DNA from: Spongisporangium articulatum
GTDB lineage: Bacteria > Actinomycetota > Actinomycetes > Actinomycetales > Kineosporiaceae
DNA: 64,000 nt
Assembly (NCBI RefSeq): GCF_044465595.1
Contig: NZ_JBITLV010000004.1
Location: 248,001 to 312,000 of the forward strand
Reading direction: 5' to 3'
Below, piece after piece: positions 51,210-59,191 of this stretch (positions are counted from its first letter, which is position 1; the number at the start of each line of letters is the position of its first letter). A model generated the notes under the pieces. The model did no database searches. It had not been told where the DNA came from and worked only from the letters and a program-made list of their open reading frames with translations. Both the position numbers and the translations under genes were made by a program.

Positions 51210-51899
51210 ATGCGCACCAGGCATATCGGTAACCCCAGCCCCGGCCGGCCGGTCGGCGACGAGGCGGGCGAATCCGCCCCTGCTCCGCGGCTGAGCGTCG
51301 CCCGCCGGTCCGGCCCGGCCCCGGTCGCCGCCGCGCTGGTCCTGCACGGCGGTCGCTCGGACTCGTTCGCGCCCGTGCGACCCACCCAGCTCGCGGTCCT
51401 GCGGGTCCGGCTGCTGGCCGCGGCCCTGTACCGCCGGGTCGGCGGTGCGGGGACGGCGGTCTACCGGCTGGAGTTCGCCGTCCGCGGCTGGAACGGCGAG
51501 GTGGCCTCGCCGGTGGCCGACGCCCGCTGGGCGCTCGAGCGCATCCGGGCCGACCTCGGCGACGTGCCCGTCGTCCTCGTCGGGCACTCCATGGGCGGCC
51601 GGACGGCTTTGCGGGTGGCCGGAGCCCCCCAGGTGCGCGGGGTGGTCGCCCTCGCTCCGTGGACGCCGCCGGGTGAGCCGGTCGCGCAGCTCGCCGGCCG
51701 CCGGGTGCTGGTCGCGCACGGCACGGCCGACCGGATCACCTCACCGGCCCAGTCCCGGGAGTTCACTCGCCGCGCGGCCGCGGCGGGGGCCGACGTCGAG
51801 TACGTCGCGGTCCCGGGGGAGACGCATGCGCTGCTGCGCCGACCGCGCACCTGGAACGGGCTGGTGGCGCGCGGGGTCGCCGAGGGACTGAACCGGTGA
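51210..51899 (+). CDS. Small alpha/beta-hydrolase opening a lipid-modification operon
   Basis: A 229-residue alpha/beta-hydrolase with GHSMGG nucleophile elbow, Asp in AHGTADRITSP and His in PGETHALLRRP. There is no clear signal peptide. It is similar to short dienelactone-hydrolase-like or lysophospholipase-like proteins. GTGA overlap with the next gene ties it to the following FAD enzyme and fatty-acid methyltransferases, so a lipid or acyl-ester substrate is plausible. ATG 51210 was preferred; the frame is open to 51129. Confidence 0.85.
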   Translation: MRTRHIGNPSPGRPVGDEAGESAPAPRLSVARRSGPAPVAAALVLHGGRSDSFAPVRPTQLAVLRVRLLAAALYRRVGGAGTAVYRLEFAVRGWNGEVASPVADARWALERIRADLGDVPVVLVGHSMGGRTALRVAGAPQVRGVVALAPWTPPGEPVAQLAGRRVLVAHGTADRITSPAQSREFTRRAAAAGADVEYVAVPGETHALLRRPRTWNGLVARGVAEGLNR

Positions 51900-53152
51900 G
51901 GCGGGTCGCCGTGGTCGGAGCCGGGGTCTCCGGGCTCACGGCCGCCTACGTGCTGCGCCGCTCGCGCGACGTCACCCTGTACGAGGCGGACGCCCGGCTC
52001 GGCGGGCACGCCCACACCCACGACGTGCTCGACCCGACCGCCGGGTCCATCCCGGTCGACACCGGGTTCATCGTGCACAACGGGGTCACCTACCCGACGC
52101 TGCTGCGGCTGTTCGGCGAGCTCGGCGTGCAGACCCGGGAGACCGACATGTCGATGTCGGTCTCGTGCTCCGGTTGCGGGCTGGAGTACTCGGGCGGGCA
52201 GGGCGCGCGCGGCATCGTGGCCCGGGCCCGGTTCCTCGGCCGGCCGCGGTTCGTCCGGATGCTGACCGAGGTCACCCGCTTCCACCGGGCCGCCCGGGCG
52301 CTGCTGTCCGGGGCGGGGACGACGCCGGACGACGTCACGCTCGCCGAGTTCCTCGACGCCGGTGGGTATTCCGCGTACTTCCGCACGCACTTCATGACGC
52401 CGCTGGTGGCCGCCGTCTGGTCGAGTGCCCCGGCGACGGCGCTGCAGTACCCGGCCCGCTACCTGTTCGCCTTCCTGGAGAACCACGGGATGCTCTCGGT
52501 CGGAGGCTCCCTGCGCTGGCGCACCGTCGTGGGCGGCTCGCGCACGTACGTCGAGGCGGCGGTGAAGGAGCTGGCCCAGGTGCGCACCGGCGTCGGAGTC
52601 CGCGCGGTCACCCGCCACGCCGACGGCGTCGAGGTGGTCGACGACGCCGGGGAGGTGGCGCGCTACGACCAGGTCGTCGTGGCCACCCACCCCGACCAGG
52701 CCCTGCGGCTGCTCGCCGACGCCACCGCCGACGAACGGCGCGTGCTCGGAACCTTCCGGTACACGCCGAACCCGGCTGTGCTGCACACGGATTCGCGCGT
52801 CCTGCCCCGGGCCCCGCGGGCGCATGCCGCGTGGAACTACCGGATGACCTCGTGCACCGCCCCCGCCGAGGCCGTGCAGGTGAGCTACGACCTGACCCGG
52901 CTGCAGGGGTTGCCCGGCGGGCGCCGGTACTTCGCCTCGCTCAACACCGGAGTCGACGAGGCGACCGTGATCGCGCGGATGCCGTACGAGCACCCCGCCT
53001 ACACGCCCGAGTCCGTGGCCGCCCAGGCCGACCTCCCCGCGCTGAACGACGGCCGGACGGCCTTCGCGGGCGCGTACCACGGCTGGGGTTTCCACGAGGA
53101 CGGCGCCCGCTCCGGCCTGGCCGCGGCCCGCTCGCTCGGGGGCGACTGGTGA
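51896..53152 (+). CDS. FAD-dependent oxidoreductase of the fatty-acid methylase cluster
   Basis: A 418-residue flavoprotein of the amine oxidase/phytoene desaturase-like family. The FAD dinucleotide motif is VVGAGVSGLTAAYVLRR, followed by LYEADARLGGHAHTHDV and DTGFIVHN; the C-terminal part is AGAYHGWGFHEDGARSGLAAA. The match in type and order to M. tuberculosis Rv0449c and to proteins beside bacterial cfa genes is clear. It probably reduces or desaturates the modified acyl chain. Couples by GTGA overlaps on both sides. Confidence 0.9.
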   Translation: MRRVAVVGAGVSGLTAAYVLRRSRDVTLYEADARLGGHAHTHDVLDPTAGSIPVDTGFIVHNGVTYPTLLRLFGELGVQTRETDMSMSVSCSGCGLEYSGGQGARGIVARARFLGRPRFVRMLTEVTRFHRAARALLSGAGTTPDDVTLAEFLDAGGYSAYFRTHFMTPLVAAVWSSAPATALQYPARYLFAFLENHGMLSVGGSLRWRTVVGGSRTYVEAAVKELAQVRTGVGVRAVTRHADGVEVVDDAGEVARYDQVVVATHPDQALRLLADATADERRVLGTFRYTPNPAVLHTDSRVLPRAPRAHAAWNYRMTSCTAPAEAVQVSYDLTRLQGLPGGRRYFASLNTGVDEATVIARMPYEHPAYTPESVAAQADLPALNDGRTAFAGAYHGWGFHEDGARSGLAAARSLGGDW

Positions 53153-53934
53153 ACCCCTTCGACCCGCAACCCGCCGCCCTGTACTCCGTCGAGATCGCCC
53201 ACGCGCGGACCGCCCCGCTGCGCAACGTGTTCCGCTACCGCAGCTACCTGTGGCTGGTCGACCTCGACGCCCTGCCCGTGCTGCCCCGGGCCCTGCGGCC
53301 CCTGGCCCGGTTCCGGGCCGCCGACCACTTCGAGGGGGCCGGGACGACGATCCGGGCCCGGCTCGACGCCTACCTCGCGACGCAGGGCGTCGACCTGCGC
53401 GGTGGGCGCGTGCTGATGGCCGCGTCGGCCCGGGTGCTGGGGTACGTGTTCAACCCGCTGTCGGTGTTCTGGTGCCACGACCCGTCGGGCGACCTGGTCT
53501 GCGTCGTGGCTGAGGTGCACAACACCTACGGCCAGTGTCACCCCTACCTGGTCCGCACCGACGCGCGCGGCGGCGCCGAGACGCCGAAGGCCTTCTACGT
53601 ATCGCCTTTCGAGCCGGTCGAGGGCACCTACCGGATGTCCCTGCCCGAACCCGGCGAGACCCTCGAGCTCGTCGTCACCCTGCACCGGCCGTCGCCGCCG
53701 GACGGCGGTCCGCCCGCGCCGCCGTTCGTCGCCACCGTGCGCGGCCGGCGCCGTCCGGCCACCGCGGGCACTCTGCTGGCGCTCGCCGTCCGGTCGCCGC
53801 TGGCGCCGCTCGTGGGCGCCCTGCGCATCCGCCGCCAGGGCATCGCGTTGTGGCTGCGGGGCCTGCCCGTCGTCCCCAGACCCGGGACCACCCGACCCGA
53901 CCCTTCCGCCGAACGACAGGAGGCCGTCCGTTGA
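53149..53934 (+). CDS. DUF1365-family protein
   Basis: A 261-residue protein with the DUF1365 segments LYSVEIAHARTAPLRNVFRYRSYLWLVDLD, RVLGYVFNPLSVFWCHD, AEVHNTYGQ and KAFYVSPFEPVEGTY. DUF1365 is encoded next to the FAD oxidoreductase and cyclopropane-synthase-like genes in many bacteria (Rv0448c in M. tuberculosis); its biochemical role is not established. GTG start overlaps the previous stop by 4 bp. Confidence 0.9.
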   Translation: MNPFDPQPAALYSVEIAHARTAPLRNVFRYRSYLWLVDLDALPVLPRALRPLARFRAADHFEGAGTTIRARLDAYLATQGVDLRGGRVLMAASARVLGYVFNPLSVFWCHDPSGDLVCVVAEVHNTYGQCHPYLVRTDARGGAETPKAFYVSPFEPVEGTYRMSLPEPGETLELVVTLHRPSPPDGGPPAPPFVATVRGRRRPATAGTLLALAVRSPLAPLVGALRIRRQGIALWLRGLPVVPRPGTTRPDPSAERQEAVR

Positions 53935-55256
53935 CCTCGCTCTCCGAACCCGTCACGCCCGACACCCCCGAGACCCAAGCCCTGACCCAGGCAGACCTGG
54001 CCGCCCGCTGGCCCGACGTCGTCCGGGTGCCCAAGGCCCGGCTGCGCGCCGCCGTGACCCGGAAACTGTTGATGGCGGCCACCAACCGGCTGCCGATCCG
54101 GGTCGAGCTGCACGACCGGGGCGGGATCGTCCTGAAGGGGGCCGGCGGTCCGGCCGACCCGCTCATGCGGGTGCTGCGGCCCGAGGACTTCTTCGCCCGG
54201 GTCGCCACGGGTGGGTTGATCGGCATCGGCGAGGCCTACCTGGCCGGCGACTGGGAGCCGGGACCCTCGACCACCGGGCAGCGCGACGGGCTGGTGGACG
54301 TCCTCACCGTGTACGCGGCCGAGCTGCCCCGGCTCATCCCGCAGCGGCTGCAGAAGCTGCGCCGCTTCGCCGTCCGGCGCCAGCCGCACGCCGAACGGAA
54401 CACCCCGGACGGCGCGCGCAGCAACATCTCCCGGCACTACGACCTGTCGAACGACATGTTCGAGACGTTCCTCGACGAGACGCTGACGTACTCGGCGGCG
54501 ATGTTCGACCCGGCCAAGCTGGCCCCGGCCTGGGCGGACCTGCCGGCCGCGCAGGGACGCAAGATCGAGCGGCTGCTGGACGCGTGCCGGGTCGGGTCGG
54601 GCAGCCGGGTGCTCGAGATCGGCACGGGGTGGGGCGAACTGGCGCTCCGGGCGGCCCGCCGCGGTGCGACCGTGCACTCGATCACGCTGTCCGAGGAGCA
54701 GCTGAAGCTGGCCCGCGAGCGGGTGGCCGAGGCCGGGTTCGCCGACGCCGTGACGATCGAGCTGTGCGACTACCGGATGGTCGAGGGCGAGTACGACGCC
54801 GTGCTGAGCGTCGAGATGATCGAGGCCGTCGGCGAGCAGTACTGGCCCGTGTACTTCGGCAAGCTGAGCGACGTGCTGGCTCCCGGCGGCCGGGTCGGGC
54901 TGCAGGCCATCACCATGCCGCACGACCGGATGGTCGCCTCCCGCACCACGTACACGTGGATCCACAAGTACGTGTTCCCGGGCGGGTTGATCCCGTCGGT
55001 GCGCGCCATCCGGGAGGCCGGGGCCGCTGTGGGGCTGGCCGTGGTGGACGACGTCGCGTTCGCCGACGGGTACGCCGAGACACTGCGGCTGTGGCGGGAA
55101 CGGTTCAACGACCGGGCGGACGACGTCGCGCGGCTGGGCTTCGACCCCCTGTTCCGCCGGATGTGGAACTTCTACCTCGCCTATTCCGAGGCCGGCTTCC
55201 GGTCCCGCTACCTCGACGTGCACCAGTTCGTGCTGACCGCGGGCGCCGGGCGATGA
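53931..55256 (+). CDS. Cyclopropane-fatty-acid-synthase-family methyltransferase, first copy
   Basis: A 441-residue SAM-dependent fatty-acyl phospholipid methyltransferase. HYDLSND (169-175) and motif I VLEIGTGWGELAL (228-240) are diagnostic, with the conserved Glu in SVEMIEAVGEQYW. LQAITMPHDR and the KYVFPGG segment match the subgroup encoded beside FAD oxidoreductase and DUF1365 (UfaA1-like) rather than classical cyclopropane synthases: the family's active-site Cys and His are replaced (YSAAMF; LQAI). It may add a methyl branch to a fatty-acid double bond. Rare TTG start with AGGAGG 7 nt upstream, in a TTGA overlap. Confidence 0.9.
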   Translation: MTSLSEPVTPDTPETQALTQADLAARWPDVVRVPKARLRAAVTRKLLMAATNRLPIRVELHDRGGIVLKGAGGPADPLMRVLRPEDFFARVATGGLIGIGEAYLAGDWEPGPSTTGQRDGLVDVLTVYAAELPRLIPQRLQKLRRFAVRRQPHAERNTPDGARSNISRHYDLSNDMFETFLDETLTYSAAMFDPAKLAPAWADLPAAQGRKIERLLDACRVGSGSRVLEIGTGWGELALRAARRGATVHSITLSEEQLKLARERVAEAGFADAVTIELCDYRMVEGEYDAVLSVEMIEAVGEQYWPVYFGKLSDVLAPGGRVGLQAITMPHDRMVASRTTYTWIHKYVFPGGLIPSVRAIREAGAAVGLAVVDDVAFADGYAETLRLWRERFNDRADDVARLGFDPLFRRMWNFYLAYSEAGFRSRYLDVHQFVLTAGAGR

Positions 55257-56569
55257 CGGTCCTCGAGGCCCCCACCGGGACGGGTGTCGCCGCCGAGCTC
55301 GCCGCCCTCGCCGAACGCCTGCTCGGCGGCCCGCTGCCCGTCGGCCTCAAGGCCTGGGACGGCAGCCGGGTCGACCCCGTCGACCCGGCCGCGCCCACCC
55401 TCGTGATCGCGTCGCCCGACGCGCTGCGCCGGCTGCTGTGGCACCCCGGTGAACTCGGCCTCGCGCAGGCGTACGTCACGGGTGAACTGGACGTCGAGGG
55501 CGACCTGGCCGCCGGCTTCCGCACGGTCCGGCGCCTCGACGCCCGGATGCCCGGCCCTCGCGAGCTGGCCGCCCTGGCCCCGCGGCTGTTCGGCACGGTG
55601 CGCCGCAGCGGCGCCCTGAGCCGCCTGGTCGCGCTCCCGCCGGCCCCGCCCGACAGCCAGGCCCGACTGCGCGGCCGCCTGCACTCGGGCCGTCGCGACC
55701 GGGCCGCGATCGCCCACCACTACGACCTCAGCAACGACTTCTACGCGTTGATCCTCGACGAGCACATGGCCTACTCGTCGGCGTACTTCACCGAACCCGA
55801 CCAGTCGCTCGAGGCGGCCCAGGCCGCCAAGCTGGCGCTCGTCGTCCGCAAGCTCGGGCTGCAACCCGGTGACACCCTGCTGGACGTCGGGTGCGGGTGG
55901 GGTTCGCTCAGCGTCTTCGCCGGGCGCCTCGGGCTGCGGGTCACGGGCATCACGCTGTCGCAGCAACAAGCGGAGTTCGCCCGGGCCCGCGTCGAGCGCG
56001 AGGGCCTGACCGGCCGCGTGCAGATCCGGCTGCAGGACTACCGGGAACTCGAATCCTCCGCAGCCGTGGGCTGTTTCGACGGTGTCGCGTCGCTGGAGAT
56101 GGGCGAGCACGTCGGGCAGGGCAACTATCCGACGTACGCGGGCATCCTGGGCGCGATGGTCAGGCCCGGGGGCCGCGTGCTGGTGCAGCAGATGTCCCGT
56201 GGGCTCGGCGCTCCCAACCGCCACCCCGGCGGCGGCCCGTTCATCGAGGCGTACATCGCCCCCGACATGTTCATGCGCCCGGTGGGGGAGACGGTCGCCT
56301 TCCTGGAGCGGGCCGGCCTGGAGGTCCGCGACGTGCACGCGCTGCGCGAGCACTACGTGCGTACCGTCGAGCACTGGTACGCGACGTTCGAGCAGAACTG
56401 GGACCGGGCGGTGGCGATGGTCGGCGAGGAGGTCGCGCGGGTCTGGCGGCTGTACCTGGTCGGCGGAGGGCTGGCGTTCGAGGAGGGCCGGATGGGCGTC
56501 GACCAGATCCTCGCGGTGCGGTCCGGACCGCACGGGTTCAGCGGAATGCCGGAGGTGCGTACCTGGTGA
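55253..56569 (+). CDS. Cyclopropane-fatty-acid-synthase-family methyltransferase, second copy
   Basis: A 438-residue paralogue of the preceding gene with HYDLSND (156-162), motif I DVGCGWGSLS (211-220) and the Glu of SLEMGEHVGQGNY. It is more like the mycobacterial UfaA1/CFA type in motif I, but it too lacks the active-site Cys (YSSAYF) and the His (VQQM in place of LHTI). It overlaps both neighbours by 4 bp. The two copies differ strongly, so they probably do successive or alternative methylations rather than being recent duplicates. Confidence 0.9.
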   Translation: MTVLEAPTGTGVAAELAALAERLLGGPLPVGLKAWDGSRVDPVDPAAPTLVIASPDALRRLLWHPGELGLAQAYVTGELDVEGDLAAGFRTVRRLDARMPGPRELAALAPRLFGTVRRSGALSRLVALPPAPPDSQARLRGRLHSGRRDRAAIAHHYDLSNDFYALILDEHMAYSSAYFTEPDQSLEAAQAAKLALVVRKLGLQPGDTLLDVGCGWGSLSVFAGRLGLRVTGITLSQQQAEFARARVEREGLTGRVQIRLQDYRELESSAAVGCFDGVASLEMGEHVGQGNYPTYAGILGAMVRPGGRVLVQQMSRGLGAPNRHPGGGPFIEAYIAPDMFMRPVGETVAFLERAGLEVRDVHALREHYVRTVEHWYATFEQNWDRAVAMVGEEVARVWRLYLVGGGLAFEEGRMGVDQILAVRSGPHGFSGMPEVRTW

Positions 56570-57384
56570 GCGTTCTCGTCGTCCTGCTGGTGACCGCGCT
56601 CGCCGCGGTCCTCGTCCAGCTGCTCACCTGGCTCGTCGCGCTGCGCCTCGGCCGGGTGAGCGTGGTGGACGTGACCTGGGGGCCCACCTTCGCGGTGATC
56701 GCCCTGGTCGCCTTCCTGGCCACCCCCGACGACGGCGACCCGGCCCGGCGCGTGGCCCTCGTCGTCCTCACCACGGTGTGGGGGTTGCGGCTGGGCACGC
56801 ACATCGGCCTGCGCCAGCGGGGCGTGCCGCGCGGCCAGGACGGCGAGGACCCGCGCTACACGGAGATGCTGGGCCGGTCGAAGCTGCCGCCGAAGCTCGC
56901 GGCGCTGGTGATGGTCTTCCTGCTCCAGGCGGCCAGCGCGTGGTTCATCTCGCTGCCGGTGCAGGTCGGCCTGATCAGCGACGGCAGCCTGATCGGGCCG
57001 GCCGGGTTCGGTGTGCTGGCCTGGCTGGGCGTCGCCGTGTGGTCCGTCGGGTTCTTCTTCGAGACGGTCGGCGACTGGCAGCTGCAGCGGTTCCGCGACG
57101 ACCCGTCGTCGAAGGGCCAGGTGCTGAACACCGGGTTGTGGCGCTACACCCGCCACCCCAACTACTTCGGGGACGCCGCCGTCTGGTGGGGCCTGTTCCT
57201 GATCGCCGGGGACGCCGGCTGGCCGCTGCTGGTCTTCCCCGCGACCGCCTTCATGACCTGGCTCCTGGCCGCGAAGACGGGTAAACCGCTGATGGAGAAG
57301 GCGCTGTCGAGTTCCCGTCCCGGCTACGCCGAGTACGTCGAGCGCACCAGCGGGTTCATCCCGCTCCCGCCGAAGCGGCGATGA
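56566..57384 (+). CDS. DUF1295 steroid-5-alpha-reductase-like membrane protein
   Basis: A 272-residue protein with six or seven membrane segments. The C-terminal reductase/methyltransferase-like signature is LNTGLWRYTRHPNYFGDAAVWWG and SRPGYAEYVERTSGFIP, typical of DUF1295 and of NADPH-using steroid reductases. The M. tuberculosis orthologue by context is Rv0446c. It may reduce the methylene intermediate made by the methyltransferases, in the membrane; this is inferred from context. GTG start in a GTGA overlap; the stop codon lies in a perfect 22-bp palindromic arm. Confidence 0.9.
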   Translation: MSVLVVLLVTALAAVLVQLLTWLVALRLGRVSVVDVTWGPTFAVIALVAFLATPDDGDPARRVALVVLTTVWGLRLGTHIGLRQRGVPRGQDGEDPRYTEMLGRSKLPPKLAALVMVFLLQAASAWFISLPVQVGLISDGSLIGPAGFGVLAWLGVAVWSVGFFFETVGDWQLQRFRDDPSSKGQVLNTGLWRYTRHPNYFGDAAVWWGLFLIAGDAGWPLLVFPATAFMTWLLAAKTGKPLMEKALSSSRPGYAEYVERTSGFIPLPPKRR

Positions 57385-57438
57385 TGCGTTTGCGCATGAT
57401 CACCACGTACTCCGTCGATCATGCGCAAACGCATCATC
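57380..57438. repeat. Perfect head-to-head pair of the REP-like element; bidirectional terminator
   Basis: A 22-nt arm (57380-57401, beginning GATGATGCGTTTGCGC) is perfectly inverted at 57417-57438 across a 15-nt loop. The plus-strand stop of the DUF1295 gene (57382-57384) and the minus-strand stop of the ABC gene (57434-57436) both lie in the arms. The core differs by one base from the elements at 20.4 and 21.4 kb. Confidence 0.9.
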
Positions 57439-59191
57439 CGCCGGCGTTCTCGCCGTGCCACGAGCGCCACAGCGCGGCGTAGCGGCCACCCGCGGCGACC
57501 AGCTCGTCGTGCGTGCCGAGTTCGGTGATCCGACCCGCCTCGACCACCGCCACCCGGTCGGCGTCGTGCGCGGTGTGCAGCCGGTGCGCCACCGCCACCA
57601 CGGTGCGCCCGGACAGCACGGCCGACAGCGACCGCTCCAGGTGCCGGGCCGAGCGCGGGTCGAGCAGCGACGTCGCCTCGTCCAGCACCAGCGTGTGCGG
57701 ACCGGCCAGCACCAACCGGGCCAGGGCCACCTGTTGCGCCTGGGCCGGGGTCAGCGCGTGCCCGCCCGACCCCACGACCGTGTCCAGGCCGGCCGGCAGG
57801 GCGGCCGTCCAACGGTCGGCGTCCACCGCCACCAGGGCCGCGACCAGCTCCTCGTCCGACGCGGAAGCTGAAGCCAGCCGTAGGTTCTCGGCCAGCGTCC
57901 CGACGAACACGTGGTGCTCCTGGGTGACCAGCAGCACCTCACCGCGCAGGTCGTCGACCGGGAGCCGGGTCAGCGGCACACCGCCGACGCTGACGTCGCC
58001 CACCCGCGGCGGGTGGATGCCGGCCAGCAGCCGACCCAGCGTCGACTTGCCCGCCCCCGACGGACCGACCACGGCCAGCCGCTCCCCGGGCCGCAACGCC
58101 AGGTCGACGCCGTGCAGCACGTCGCGCTCACCGCGGTAGGCGTAGCGCAAGCCGCGCGCGACGATCTGCTCGCCGTCCGGCGCGTCCGCCCCGGCCGAGC
58201 GGTCGGGCGGCACCTCGCCGATGCCGATGATCCGGCCCAGCGCCGCGGCCCCCAGCTGCAGCTGGTCGATCCATTCCAGCAGTTCGCCCAGCGGGTAGGA
58301 GATCTGGACGGCCAGCAGCGCCACCGCCGTCACCTGCCCGGCGCTCACGTGCCCGTTCAGGGCCAGCCAGCCGCCCCAGCCGGCGATGACCGCCACCGGC
58401 AGCACGAAGTGGAACTCCTGCACCGGGTACCAGACGGAACGCAGCCACAGCGTGTACCGCTCGGTCCGCCACACCTCGGCGAGCGCGGCGTCCATCTCCG
58501 CGGCCCGACGAGCCTGCAGGTTCTGGGCCGTGACCGTGCCTGCCGCGTCGATCGTCTCGCTGATCACGCCGTTCATCCGCGCCCAGGCGGCCATCTCGGC
58601 CAGGTACCCCGCGCGGGCCCGGCGCAGGTACCAGACCGCCGACACGTACGGCCCCGGCACCGCGACCAGCCACGCGACCGCCACCACCGGTGAGGCCAGC
58701 AGCATCGCCCCCGCCGTGATCAGCATCGTCGCGCTCGCCACGATGACCGACGGGACGGCGTAGCGCACGGACTCGCTGATCGTCTCCACGTCGTTGGTGG
58801 TCCGCGAGATCAGGTCACCGCTGCCGGCCCGCTCCACCGTGGAGAGGGGAAGCCGGGTGACCTGGTCGACGAAACGTTCACGCAGCCGGGCGAAGACGCG
58901 CTCCCCGAGCAGGCCGGCCCGCCGGTTGCCGCGCCAGGTGAGGAGCGCCTGCAGTCCGAGTGCGCTGGCTGAGCCGAGCGCCACCTCGACCAGCGTCGTC
59001 CGGGTCGCCGTGCCGTCCTGCAGCGCGTCGACCAGGCGGCCGAGGAGGAACGGCGCGACCAGCCCGGCCAGGGCCACCCCGGCCTGCAGGGTCAGCATCC
59101 AGGCCAGCTCGAGCCGGTGCGTGACGAGCAGGTCGACCGTCTCCCGGCGCACGCGGTCGGGGCTGGCGACCGGAAGCGTCTGCGTGCTCAC
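57434..59191 (-). CDS. ABC exporter half-transporter with intact ATPase motifs
   Basis: A 585-residue TMD-NBD half-transporter. Six membrane helices lie in residues ~25-300. The NBD has an intact Walker A (VGPSGAGKST), Q-loop (VTQEHHVFVG), Walker B (TLVLDEATSLLD) and H-loop (VAVAHRLHTAHD), but its signature is LTPAQ instead of LSGGQ. It pairs with the overlapping upstream gene, whose motifs are degenerate in the complementary way. The start is GTG 59191, in a 4-bp overlap. Substrate is unknown. Confidence 0.92.
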   Translation of the reverse strand: MSTQTLPVASPDRVRRETVDLLVTHRLELAWMLTLQAGVALAGLVAPFLLGRLVDALQDGTATRTTLVEVALGSASALGLQALLTWRGNRRAGLLGERVFARLRERFVDQVTRLPLSTVERAGSGDLISRTTNDVETISESVRYAVPSVIVASATMLITAGAMLLASPVVAVAWLVAVPGPYVSAVWYLRRARAGYLAEMAAWARMNGVISETIDAAGTVTAQNLQARRAAEMDAALAEVWRTERYTLWLRSVWYPVQEFHFVLPVAVIAGWGGWLALNGHVSAGQVTAVALLAVQISYPLGELLEWIDQLQLGAAALGRIIGIGEVPPDRSAGADAPDGEQIVARGLRYAYRGERDVLHGVDLALRPGERLAVVGPSGAGKSTLGRLLAGIHPPRVGDVSVGGVPLTRLPVDDLRGEVLLVTQEHHVFVGTLAENLRLASASASDEELVAALVAVDADRWTAALPAGLDTVVGSGGHALTPAQAQQVALARLVLAGPHTLVLDEATSLLDPRSARHLERSLSAVLSGRTVVAVAHRLHTAHDADRVAVVEAGRITELGTHDELVAAGGRYAALWRSWHGENAGG

